Assembly (NCBI GenBank): GCA_950295325.1
Contig: OX485806.1
Coordinates: 47,799,169 to 47,859,168, forward strand
DNA from: Polytrichum commune
Lineage: Eukaryota > Streptophyta > Polytrichopsida > Polytrichales > Polytrichaceae
Length of the DNA stretch: 60,000 nucleotides
Direction of reading: 5' to 3'
The translations under genes were made by a program, and so were the position numbers. Numbering within the stretch: position 1 is the stretch's first letter; the number at the start of each line of letters is the position of its first letter. This document shows, one piece after another, positions 1 to 11,130 of the stretch. The notes beneath the pieces are model-generated. The model saw only the letters and a list, made by a program, of their open reading frames with translations, had not been told where the DNA came from and did no database searches.

Positions 1-190
1 ACAAGTCTTGACATCATCCCTCAATTTTAGCCACCAAAAATTGCTCTCAACTTGTTTCAAGGTCTTCGTAATACCCATATGTCCACTATAAAAAATATCA
101 TGACATTAAAAGAGTGTAATTTTACAAAGGGAACCCACATCACGTACCACAATTGCCTCTTGGGCACCACCAAATGGCATTTTGCAAGAC
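1..190 (-). pseudogene. Gypsy integrase HHCC zinc-binding domain (partial)
   Basis: Minus-strand translation gives a degraded H-H-C-C integrase N-terminus, with a readable SGHMGITKTL stretch like the GHxGxxKT motif of gypsy integrases, followed by W-x-x-x-x-x-DV-x-x-C. One in-frame stop precedes it. The catalytic core would lie beyond the left edge. Confidence 0.6.
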
Positions 191-419
191 CAATTTTGCT
201 AAATTAACTGGGTTCTTAAACCATGGGTCTAAAGCATACACTGCAATGATCTAATTTAAAAATACATTGTCAAACTAAGGGGAATTTTTTCTAGTGTTGG
301 TCATCTCCATGGGAGCACTCCTCCTAGTGTCGGCCACCTCTAGTTGGAAGCTAGGACTTAAAGCGCTTCTTGTCAGTAAGGCTAACTTGATACACTTTTC
401 ATCTAATGGGTTCTTGTTT

Positions 420-1306
420 AATGGATTGACGACATTGCTTCTCCCAGGACGATACTTCCATCGATAATGAAAAATTTGCTCCAAATACTCTAACAACTAA
501 GCCTGATGCCTTGACAAATTTTATTGTGATTTTAGATGGGTTAATGAATTATGATACATAATCACTACACATTCTGAACCTTCTAAATAACAATGCCATG
601 TTCGTAAGGCATATACAACGGCTGTTAATTCTTGTTCACATGCGGTATAAATTCTTCACGGGGAGGTCACTTCATTGTCAAGTTGACACCACGTGCGGAC
701 AAAGTTTGCTATCCCTATATTACATGCCATATATAATTTTAAAATTTATGATACTTTTTCTACATATACATAACCATTGATAGTATCTTTTGTATATTTT
801 TTTGAAATTTTTAGTCATCTTTATTTTTTTTAGTAATTTTTTTAGTTCAAATCTGTGTCATTCTAGTTAGAAATGGTATGTTTTATGAAAAAAACAAATC
901 ATCTAATTTAGTTACCACTTTTGACTATGTCATAGGTACTGTGTATATCTACTCATGGAACAAATTTGATAAAATTCTGACCCATTTTGGTGGTGCAACT
1001 TACCAAAAGAAGATTTTTTTGGTCGCACGTGGTGTTCAACTTGACAATGGAGTGATCTACCCGTGAAATTCTTTCAGCACGTGTAAGCTTGCGGCTTTAA
1101 AATACAATTGGCCGCCCTTTTATAAAAAAACCACCCCTATATCCAACAAAGAAACATCACATATGATTTCAAAATTTCACCAAATATTGGTAAACTCAAA
1201 ACATGCGCGTGAGTTAACGCATACCTAACCCTTTCAAAAGACTATTGACATTGATTAGTCCAAATATACTTCACATCTTTTCTTGTCAAATGAGTCAAAT
1301 GAGCGA
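420..1306 (-). pseudogene. Gypsy RNase H domain, interrupted by MITE
   Basis: On the minus strand the segment before the MITE reads like the start of gypsy RNase H (APVLxLP-type motif near 1215). The segment after it contains ACEQELTAVVYALRTWHCYL, matching the family's YxxxEqELLAVVxALRxWRhYL helix. The domain ends with LEYLEQIFHY and YRPGRSNVVN (equivalent to YRPGKxNVVADALSR) near 420-496. Removing bases 657-1065 plus one copy of the 8-bp duplication rejoins the two halves. Frameshifts and stops make it non-functional. Confidence 0.75.
657..1065. mobile_element. 409-bp MITE, copy 1
   Basis: A non-coding element of 409 bp with imperfect ~43-bp terminal inverted repeats. The left end reads CACGGGGAGGTCACTTC and the right end is its near inverse, GGAGTGATCTACCCGTG. 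It is flanked by an exact 8-bp target duplication, AAATTCTT (649-656 and 1066-1073). It sits in the RNase H sequence of the gypsy remnant. An inverted copy of the same length lies at 44572-44980. TIR length and 8-bp duplication suit a hAT- or Mutator-related MITE; the sequence does not decide which. Confidence 0.9.
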
Positions 1307-2157
1307 TTAAGGTTGAATAACCTTGAATAAATCGAGGGAAATAATTACTAAGACCCAAAATGAACGCAATTGACTTATATCGTTGGGCCTTGCCCATCTA
1401 ATCACTGTATCAATCTTTTGAGGGTCGATCTTAATTCCATCCTTACCCACTACATGGCCAAGGTATTCTAACGCACTCTTTGCAAAACGAGACTTAATCA
1501 ACTTAGCATATAATTTGTTCACACGTAGTATATCAAATACTTTGTGTAAATGTTTAAGGTGTTTTCTTGTGTCTTTGAGAACACCAAAATATCATCAAGA
1601 TATACCAAAACAAACTTTTTGAAGTGTTGTTCAAAAATTCTATTCATCACCCCTAGGAAAGTTGCAGGTGCATTACTCAATCCAAAACTCAAAACTTTGA
1701 ATTAATAATGGCCAAAATGTACTCTAAATGTAGTATTAGGTACATTTTCTTCTAAAATTCAAATTTGGTAATAACCCTGAGCAAAATCCAATGAACTAAA
1801 TACACGACATTCGACCATTTGATCAAATAGATCATCAATTCGTGGCAATGAATATCAAATTTTTATTATTAGTTTATTCAAATTTCTATAATCTATCACC
1901 ATTCTTAGTCCACCATCTTTTTTCTTAACAAATAAGATTGGTGATCCATAAGATGAAGAGTTTGGTTCTATCCACCTTTTGTGGATATATTTTGTAATTT
2001 GCCTATTGGATTCTTCAATCTCCAAAGAATTGGGTCTATAAATAAATCTAAAAAATAATTTATTACCTTCTTCTAATGATATAGTATGGGCCATCTCTCT
2101 CTCTGGTGGAAGCTCTTCAAGGATGGGTTGAAATATATCTTCATATTCCTTCACCAA
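1307..2157 (-). pseudogene. Gypsy reverse transcriptase (broken)
   Basis: The upstream part (2157-1855) reads HTISLEEGN...[10 protein letters not shown], then [27 protein letters not shown], which is the N-terminal RT block of gypsy elements (shown here in pieces). The downstream part (1522-1307) reads LEYLGHVVGKDGIKIDPQKI, the end of the RT domain. The central YxDD region lies between them in another frame. The RT is frameshifted at least once and cannot be functional. Confidence 0.85.
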
Positions 2158-2419
2158 AGACCCTACAAGGTTATTTTTCAGCCTTGAAGATGATTTTTAT
2201 TTTCTGTTTTTTTCAAATGAATGAGTAAGGTGTACAACATTTGGTTATTGCTCTTTTGAATTGCAAAGCTGATAATATGTTGCCTTCAGGCATGGATCTT
2301 TTCTTGCTTGTTATAACACTTTAAATTATAATTTTCTTATTGCCCTTATGCAATATACAAGCTTTAAAATCATAATCAATGTGAGATCTATGCTTATTCA
2401 ACCAATTATCTTCCAAAAT

Positions 2420-2700
2420 CAAGTCAAAATCATCACTTAATTTGATAACCAAATAAAAGACTTGAGATTAATATTGTTGAATTTTCACATGCACATTGAC
2501 GGTCCCCTCCATTTCAACTTCCAACCCATTTCCCAATACCACTTTACCATTATTTTCTTTCACATGCAAACCAATACGTTTGACATATGATGAACTCAAA
2601 TAACAATGATTAGCAACGGTATCCACTAAAATATGTTATTCTAAAGACTTTCCTTAAAATTGCATAGTTAACCCATTGGTCGAAATAAAATTCAAGAGTC
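2420..2700 (-). pseudogene. Gypsy aspartic protease (mutated)
   Basis: Minus-strand reading gives ...NGLTMQF, then DTVANHCYLSSSYVKRIGL, where gypsy proteases have a D-S/T-G-A-T/S-H-x-F motif. Here the catalytic D is kept but the following glycine is replaced. Downstream VVLGNGLEVEMEG and ILEDNWLNKH resemble the retropepsin flap and the end of the domain. At least two stops interrupt it. Position directly upstream of the RT supports the call. Confidence 0.6.
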
Positions 2701-2760
2701 TATTTTGCATCTCCGCATATGACCCTTCTGATCGAGCGTTGTGGACAATATCTCCTTTCA

Positions 2761-3620
2761 TTCAAATGAACCATATGCAAAATGAATATAAGTTAAGATC
2801 ACCAAACGCATCACCATCAAATATCTCAAAGTTGGCTTAGACATCAAAAACAACCATATCCTCTTGTGAAACACCAAGTTCAAAATGCCAAATAACATAA
2901 TCAAAGGAAAAAAGACAAACATAATGCACCAACAAATCACCTACTACCTCCACCTCAAATGTTTCATATCCAACCCTCAACACATGATCCTCTTGAACGA
3001 ACTCGCAAAATTGCTTCACCAAAAGACACACCTACTCGAAGATTCAGTGAACCACAGACAAAACCAACCATATGCACAAGAAAATCAAATACAACTAAGT
3101 GGAAACACCCATTTTTTATTTTTTTCCCCATTTTTTATTTAACATTTGAGAATGAATATGTTAAAAAAATGTTTACAATGTCACATTCCTCAAAACCAAA
3201 TACCACCTCCACTATGTGCACCACCACAAATCATGATTATGGATTTGCTAGCATGCCCACCAAGAATGTCAAAATCTTTATCAAAAATCACTAAAGGATG
3301 AGAAGGGGTGTGAAATTTAATCTTTTCATTATTCCTCAACATTTCTCATACATCATTATGACACATTAATCATCTATCGACAACAAACATGCTTATCATC
3401 CATCACATTGTATATGCACCTGTAACTACAAAAAAATTGTAGGTAAATTGCATTTATCCTAGAGTAAAACCAAGGTTTTCTTCTTTGAATTAGTGGCTTG
3501 CTATAGACCCATTTATACCATAGAAAATTACCAAATGTTCTCCCCACACATTTACAATCGTTCATGTATAAATACAATAGAATATTTGTATTTCGTTATC
3601 TCTATGTACTCAACCTTTAT
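2761..3620. other. No recognisable gene
   Basis: AT-rich sequence upstream of the gypsy pol on its own strand, where gag would be expected. Short open frames on both strands overlap each other and have no motif I recognise. No zinc knuckle is visible. Confidence 0.5.
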
Positions 3621-3819
3621 TAAAGAGTCACAAGTTTTTTGGGAGGCTAGAAGGGGTTACTAGACATAATCCTTTGGGTGCCATCTATTCTAAAGCTTCC
3701 AATCATGTAGATCTTTGGCTTAGATTGAGATTGGAGGAAGGTGAGGATTAATGTAAGTGGATTATACACATGCATTTTTCTCCTTGCACCCACTTCTCAT
3801 AGGATATGAAACATGCAAT

Positions 3820-4060
3820 TGGTATGAGATGATTAGCAAATCCAAATTGTGCATGTAACCATTCTTTTCATAACATTTGGAACTCATATGAATATCCTAT
3901 TCACTGTCGAGGTGTAGATTTTATGAGTTCTTAAGTGGTCATGTAGGTACACTCAATTATGTTAACTTTTCATGTTGTGAGGATAGGAAGATCATGTTGA
4001 GCATTTGAACCCACATTTCATGTGCCACAAAGACTTGTACTTGACATCCAGTAGCCAACA
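3820..4060. repeat. Dispersed repeat related to the core of the foldback element
   Basis: The stretch around 3825-3960 (GATTAGCAAATCCAAATT, then CTCATATGAATATC, then a GTAGATTTTATG-like stretch) matches, with substitutions and gaps, the unpaired centre of the foldback element at about 17925-18050. No ends or target duplications are obvious here. Confidence 0.55.
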
Positions 4061-4429
4061 ACACACTTCCCAACGTGTTGGTAAATCTCACCCTTAAAAA
4101 TTCACTTAAATCGTAAGAGCATTGCTCCGGGGAAGAGAGCGCCCCTAGAGCAGTGCTCTTTGATATATTCTACTTCCATCCCAAAAAGGGGCTGCCCACC
4201 CAAAAAAATGCAGTTTACATCCACGGCCCAGATTCCACGCCCGTCTCTACATGTGCACTATCTCGGGGGGAGAGAGGCAGTTGGGACCATACACTGCTGA
4301 TAGGCGAGGTCCGCTCAAGATGAAGCCCCATCACCACTCTATACCCGGCATGCCAAAGTGGGTGCCGCGGAGCCTGGTCCTGAGCAATTTGTGGCAAAAT
4401 ACTTTCTTCACGGCACCGCGGGTACTTCG
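4061..4429 (+). promoter_or_regulatory. Probable promoter and 5' UTR region of the CCX gene
   Basis: This lies immediately upstream of the first CCX exon. A TTGATATATT stretch near 4157-4167 is the best TATA-like candidate, but nothing proves a transcription start. In-frame alternative starts exist upstream of the chosen one, for example ATG at 4358. Confidence 0.35.
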
Positions 4430-7400
4430 ATGATGAATATGAGCCGGAGTTCTCATCGATTTCTGGTGAAGTCTTTGGGAATTGTTGCTTTTTTCGTGGT
4501 TGCTTCAATATATTCATGGCTATTTGGAAATGGGATTTCGGAGCAAATGGAGGAACAGATAATTGTGGAGGTAACTCATGGGGAGATGGTTCAGCGGAGG
4601 ATTTTGAATTCCTTGGGTCAGGTCGACAGGGTGATGGATGGAATTACGTAAGCTTTTCTCGCTCTTGAGAGAATTTGTGTTAATCCTTTTGTATTTCCTT
4701 ACGCTTTTCTAGAGAAGTCTGATAAATTTTTCTGCTGAGGGTTTGTGGTTCCAGTTGGCGTTTCCCTTGTGGCGTTCTTTTTTGCATTATTCACATTCAA
4801 GCTTGCATGTGCGATCGCTGATGATCAGAACACCAAGACGCGAATATTCTTAGGATCTTCCCAGTATAGGATAATCATGTAGCATTAGAAGGTTTGCACC
4901 TTATTGTTAAATAGGAAGAAGATCTGTTTATATTATGCGGAAGTTGCGGGGGACCAGTCCTGCTCATTGAACACCACCCCTTGAAACGTACACCTCTGGT
5001 ACACTCTCTCCATACAACGTGCAGTCGGTGTGTCCTGAGCAACATTCTACTCAGTTTTACAATGTTGACATGTGGTAAAGCTTTTATAACTTCGATTTTG
5101 AAACAGAAATCTACAGCAAAGGTATTTTGCAAACTCAATGCGAACTATGCGGCCAACACATTTATTAGAATTGCTTGGGAGCACTACTTCTCCTTAAGTG
5201 TGAGACAAATCACTAGCACTGGGGTATCATCTGGAAACTGGGATCCTATAACGGGTAACTTCTAAGAGCACTGGAGAGTTGATTGATAAATTTTAATGCA
5301 GGAATAGGGGGCTATTGAGGTTTCGAGGTGGGGTGGGAACGTGGCCCTTCCTCAACCTACATTGTCATCTAACATTGAGGTTTTGGTTTAGGCTGGGGTG
5401 GACTTCCTCTACAAGCCCCTAAAAGTAAGGATAGATTCACATGAACCTATTATGAGCCCGATCTCTTGAGACACTTTTCCGACACTATTGACAATGATCC
5501 CGATAGGCTACGGTTCAGGGATGGTTTGCAGCAGCATGCCATACTTTGGATTGGGAGTCAATCTCTTCTGATGACGCAGTGGATTTATGTCACCCTTGCG
5601 CTGCAGTGAACATCACACCGTGTCTAATTTTGATTGCGTCAACCATGTGCAGGCATTGTTCAAGCATTGGCGGGCAACCTCCAAGGTTGCAGTGCCAATT
5701 GGCTCGAGTTTATTGCACAGAGGAGAGTGGGAGGAGCATGGTGAATTATCTCATCCTGCACTACTGCGTAATGGGAGGGCACTCATGGATCTCGGTTCCT
5801 GTACTTGTGGGAGTACTCATACTGGCATTTTACATTTTAGCCGAGACTGCTGAAAATTATTTCTCTCCTGTAGTACGGAAGTTGGTGGAGGTTCTTGGGT
5901 TGACACCTAGCGTAGGTGGGGTTACATTGCTGGCACTTGGGAATGGAGCTCCGGACATGTTTGCCTCCTTTGCTGCAATTGGAGGTGACAATTCAAGGAT
6001 TGGTTTTAGTGCCATTTTGAGTGCCGGAACATTTGTATCTGCATTTGTTGTGGGTTCGGTTGCACTGGCAGCTGCCCCGTTCTCCGTGCGGCCAATGCCC
6101 TTTGTCCGTGATGTGTTGTTCTACTTTGGAGCAGTTTGTTTTCTCTTCATTTATTATCTCAAAGGAGAGATTGTCTTCTGGCAAGCTGGTGGGATGGTTT
6201 TCTTCTATGTGCTCTTTGTGGTGGTGGTTATTTGCACCGACCACAAAGGGTTAGAATCTGAAGGTATGCTCGGAAACTTTTCTGGCAGCACGCAAACAAC
6301 TGGATCAATAGATAACTTGAAAGACATGAAGGAAGGATCAGAAGAGCCTGAGCATGTAGAGGATGTGACTGAAGACCATGACAGTAATGGTGCAGTAAGA
6401 TTAGTTGTCTCATCCCCCAACGTTGGAGAGGCTGGGGCAATCAAGAGAGAGATGATGAGCAGATGTCAGGAACTGTTTACCATTATCCACAAAAGACTTG
6501 GAGGATACTCCAAAACAGAAGAGGTCTGCATACGTTGTGAGGTTTTTCTTCTGCTTGGAGGTGTTTCGTGACCTAGGGTAGTTCTTGTTCAGTGTTTTTA
6601 TTGCAGTTACAGGGTTTGCAGCAGTCAATAATGTCAATGCAGCAATTGTCAGTGCATTTTGAAGGCAATGGGGAGATTGATTTTTGCAAGGCTTACCTAT
6701 TTCTTCTTGTTTTGATGGGTTGTTCTGTTTTGGCAGGTGATGATGCTGTTGCACATGCCTGCATCCATTCTGCTAAAATCTACCATACCTGAAATTGAGT
6801 CATCAAAATGGAGCCGAAGTTATGGAACTGCAAATATGGTGCTATGTCCCCTTCTCATACTCTACATGTTCACTTCAGTAGTCTCCCTCAACCGCCACAT
6901 CATTGTCCTGGCCCCGCAGCTTCGTCTCCCAATCTGGGTCCTTGTGTTGTTGCAGGGCTTCTTCATGGGGTCTGCTTACTATCTGGCAGCGAAACGGCCA
7001 CTGGCATCTGGACATTTTCTGGCAGTATTTGTTGCTTTTGTGATGAGTGTTTTCTGGATTTCTGTGATAGCTGGAGAGCTCCTTGGTTGCTTGGTGACCT
7101 TGGGGATTATTCTTGGGCTGTCACCAGCACTGTTGGGATTGACGGTGCTTGCTTGGGGGAATTCTGTAGGGGATTTGGTTGCTGATGTTGCTGTTGCTAG
7201 AGTTGGCCAACCTGCAATGGCAGTTGCTGGTTGCTTTGCAGGTCCTATGTTTAACATGCTTGTAGGGCTAGGCACAGCGCTATGTCTTCGAACTGCAAAA
7301 GACTTTCCAGTGGGGTACCAGTTGGACCAACATCCAGGCATCTTGCTTGCATTTGGGTTTCTTTCTTTAAACTTGTTGGGTACCCTGTCTGTTGTTACTT

Positions 7401-7519
7401 TATCAAATTTTCAGTTGACACGATGTTGGGGTAAGTGCTTGATTAGCTGGTATGTGTTGTTCATGGTCCTTAGTGTAATAGTGGCAGAGATATATCAAAA
7501 GGGTTCTGACCTGAATTAA
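4430..7519 (+). CDS. CCX: Cation/calcium exchanger, CCX family (three exons)
   Basis: Membrane antiporter of the Ca2+/cation superfamily, expected to exchange Ca2+ or other cations for Na+, K+ or H+ across a plasma or internal membrane. The exon model is mine: 4430-4647, 5653-6523 and 6737-7519 (1872 nt, 623 aa). The introns start GTAAGC and GTCTGC and both end in CAG, and the phases join exactly. The N-terminus has one hydrophobic segment (FLVKSLGIVAFFVVASIYSW), then a Cys-rich stretch ending NYLILHYC, which is typical of plant CCX. Alpha-repeat 1, GVTLLALGNGAPDMFAS, is near residue 160. An acidic cytosolic loop follows (about 260-330). Alpha-repeat 2, LAWGNSVGDLVADVAVA, is near residue 500. 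Several more membrane helices follow. The usual Asn after GNSxGDxxx is Asp here. No stop or frameshift is seen, and it is the only clearly intact host gene. The start at 4430 rather than 4358 or 4433 is a guess. Confidence 0.9.
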
Positions 7520-10500
7520 AATTAGTCACAGCATTCCATCTTAGAAAGCTACGGCTGTTCAGTAAAGCTTTGATGGGGTCCCATCACTAATTACAAATTG
7601 TTGAAGCTGAGCCAAATGAAGTGTACACTCATACTTGCACGAACTTTTGACCTCTTTTCTCCAGAGGGTTGGTAGTTTGAGCACTGCCCCTGTATTTTCT
7701 CTAACGAATATCCCCTTTGAGAAAATGACAGGATCTCTATATTCAATAAATTCAAATGTCTTACCAATTTGGGAGGTAAATAAGGTTTCTTGTGGATAGT
7801 TTATGTGCCCTAGGTGTAGTGGGGCACTGCCCTGCTCCAGTAGCACTGTCTGTACAACCATGCTATGTGAGGGAGCAGCACAGCCTTCAGATTTTTTTTT
7901 GCCTTACTGGATAGTTTCAGATTTATGGTGTCCAATGAACACTGTCAAGAGGTGAACTTGCTTTACCATCTCAATCTTCATGCATTTTCTGCTGCCTTAT
8001 TTGCATATGGTGTCATAGATTTATCCCTTTCTGTAGGTAATTACTATCTGTACTGCTTTAAAGATCAGCTCAACCTTGTCTGCAGTATAAATGGAAGTAC
8101 TACCTAGGCATGCCTTTTTTATTTGCTGATGTAACATTCTCTGCATCCAGACTCTTTTCAACACAAGCACTTCTGAAGAAAGATGGCCATATGAGCTCAG
8201 AGATCTTCAATGGCAGCAAATGATCATGCACTACTTTGTGCAGTGTTATTCTCACAAAATTGACAGGTATGGACATAATTGTACATGTGTTTGATGTTTC
8301 TGTTAAGTGAAGGTATTTTTCTCCCCTAATTTTTGTTTTAGACACTCCTTACAGTATATGCTGTAGGACTAGTACTTTTTGTTACAGAAGAACATGGTAT
8401 CCACATCAATAAGATTATTTTTATGCATCAGCTCTCTTTATTCTGAGTGTTTATGTGCAAAGTTTATTGTGAAGATTGTCAGCATAATAGGTAGGACATG
8501 TGAGGTAATTATTTTTGATGCTCACTTCTAAGTGTAATACAAGCCTTTATCTTTGTTCTTGGTAGATGTTGACAAGTTCCTCTATTAACAGACAGTTTCA
8601 TTTGGTTATGGAAGTACTTGAATAAGCTTTGTGTTTCTGGCAGTGCAAGAGTGACATAAATATATTGTGTGGTTTGGGGAGCTTGGCAAACCATCCTTGT
8701 TCTCGATTCTCTACATCAGCTTTTCAATAGTGTCCAAAAAGGGGTAGCAAAGGATAGATGGAAGCCACTTATGGTGCGCTCATGGTGGCACCATGGTCTC
8801 CTTCTAGTGAGATCTTCAAGGCAGGGCCAAGTGTTGTAACTTTGCCCCAAGTACGATTTACTGAGGAAAGTTATGCTTGTTGGGCAGGCAGCCTGAAGGA
8901 AGCCCAAGGGGGAAGGAGAGCATGGAGCCATTGGGAGCTTCCATCTATCCTGAGGCAAGTTCCACTAACATGTGGATACAATTTTATGTTGCAAGCGGCA
9001 ATCATTTCAAGTTGGCTTTTAAGTAAACATTGGGCTTGGGGGAAGGCATGTTATACTTGTTTATAATGTAGAAACTCTACACAATGGCACTCCCAAACAA
9101 AAGATTTTGGTTAGAGCGATTGATGCAAGATATGAGGGTACGAATGCTCAATAAGTATCAAACATTCCAATACATGTAGAGTGTAATGTTCAAATTCTAA
9201 ACTTTGCAATATTTTAATGTTTTGAATTACTCATTTGGTTAGGTGAAGTACACTAACATGAACCTTTCAGGTAGCATATGGTTTCATGTGTAGAATACAG
9301 AAGTTCATACTGAGTGAAAGTTTGAATGTTAATGCGTACACCACATTTGCAAAGAAAGGTGGAAATGGACAGAGAAGGGTGTACGGTGTCTTCTCTATGT
9401 TGTGGGACTGAAGATCTTAGTTATTGTTTCCTGATTTTATTGCTATCTGTGTATTATGACTCAACAAATAGTAATGTTTGGGCACTTTTATGTGTATTAA
9501 TGGCTCTCCACATTATCTAAATGTTGACCATGTAAAATTGGACATTTCGATGGAGATCTTTATGATTGTGGTAGGTGCAAATGCAGATATGAGCAAAACA
9601 CATGAGATCTGCAGAGAATTTGGTTATTATTTCAAGTACCAAGCTTAAGTTAGGAAAGGGTAGTACACCAATATGTGCAATTAGGTTGCCTCACACTATT
9701 TTGAATATTCATTATCACATAAACGAGATACATAAATAATGTTTCTGCTGTGGTTTCTGTTAACATTCCAGTGTAGATGGCGACTAGGTGTTGTTAGACC
9801 CAACTTAGTTATCATGGGATGTTTCCTTAAATACCAGGAGTCTGTAGACCCAACCTCGTCATCATAGGATGTTACCTTGGTGACCGGGTGTTTATGGAGT
9901 GAGGCATACATCAAAAGGTTTCCTCATCTTTGCACATAAATTGGCACATTATTATTTTAAAGATAAAAAAAATTGTATAGTTGTGTCATAGACATGGCTT
10001 TTGCTTCAGATCAGAAGGTCATATTAGAATTGAATAACATCCAAGTAGGGATTTGCAAATAAATGTGGCCCAATGGACGTCAGTATGGTAACAAATCTTT
10101 TGTATCAGAGGATGTTATAATACAGCACCTCTGCAAAGTCAACTGCTTATGGTAGCAGTCAACTTTGAAATCCACTGTCACAATAGTAGTTAACCTTCTC
10201 CAATGGACTGTAGTTGACTCCGTAGTTGACACTCTGCCCATTTGCTCTGCAAGCATGTCGACCATAAAATAGTCAGCCTGATGTCTCGTATTGTGGATCT
10301 TCAACAATTTAGGTGCCATGCAGAGGTCCACCTTCGTTTCTTTGGTTTATGTAGACCACAATGATTGACCCAAACACACACTCATCAGCATCTGCTCTCC
10401 CGAGCACACACATGGATTATGCATCTTTAAACGCTAACCTAACATCTCATTTCACTGTGAGAATGCCCACATTGCCTCATATCCATACAGAAACCACACA

Positions 10501-10590
10501 AAAAAACTCCACACAAAGCACAATACATACATCCTCAATTGGGGGGAAATGAGATCCTACCTTGCACCACACACAGATCAACACCGCCAC
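7520..10590. other. 3' flank of CCX and intergenic sequence
   Basis: The first part is presumably 3' UTR. The rest is moderately AT-rich with only short open frames on both strands and no family motif that I recognise. One imperfect tandem pair is listed separately. Confidence 0.5.
9790..9895. repeat. Two-copy imperfect tandem repeat
   Basis: Two adjacent units of about 50-55 bp begin TAGACCCAAC (9798 and 9846) and share the pattern TCATCATAGGATG / TTATCATGGGATG followed by a CCTT-rich end. No coding potential is seen. Confidence 0.55.
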
Positions 10591-10614
10591 ACGTAACCGG
10601 TTGGCCGCTTTGTT
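10591..10614 (+). repeat. Left 24-bp inverted repeat
   Basis: Perfect reverse complement of 14922-14945. It contains the palindrome AACCGGTT (10595-10602). Two further CCGGTTAT-type motifs lie just inside, near 10684 and 10736. Confidence 0.85.
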
Positions 10615-11130
10615 TCGGCCGAGGTGGCACTACACGATTGGCTCTGAGCACACAGGTTCACAGACGATATCCCCGACATCCCAGCCGGTTATTATGATCT
10701 AAATCGGATATAGACAGATTACAGAATTACTTAAAGCCGGTTATAAGCAATTTGAAACGAATATGAGAACTATTCCAACACGTGGCATTTTAAGGATGCT
10801 CAAATTTCAACACATGGCAAACACAATTCATCCGTTAAATGACTGGATGAAATTACAAATTAACAACCTAAAATACTTGTACTCCAGTGGAGTTAGCTCA
10901 TGCTTGAAGTCTTACATTCCAAACTAAAAAAGATGTACACGTCTAGGGAATCTTATTCGGTGCACTTAGTTTCTCAGCTTTGAGTGAGATCACCAACATC
11001 AGCTTTCCATGAGATCGACAGTTTTTACATGAGAAAAAACTACCATATATCCATTGCTATGTCTGTGATTTTCAATTTGGAATCACAAAAATCACACTAA
11101 AACTGCTGATGGCCCATCAACCGGCTCAAG

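Larger units (their letters stand above)
1..2760 (-). mobile_element. Decayed Ty3/gypsy retrotransposon, pol region
   Basis: Read on the minus strand, this stretch carries pol pieces in the order expected for a Ty3/gypsy element: aspartic protease (about 2700-2420), reverse transcriptase (2157-1307), RNase H (about 1306-420, split by a MITE) and the zinc-binding start of integrase (about 190-1). The pieces lie in different frames with several stops, so the copy is dead. The element continues past the left edge, so its downstream integrase core and LTR are not visible. Gag is not recognisable upstream. Family assignment is by motif reading only; confidence is high for gypsy and low for any lineage within it. 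Confidence 0.85.

Noticed and set aside
10090-10125. Primer-binding-site-like TTGTATCAGAGG on the plus strand
   Set aside because: Partial match to the initiator-Met tRNA site only. No LTR end or Gag follows.
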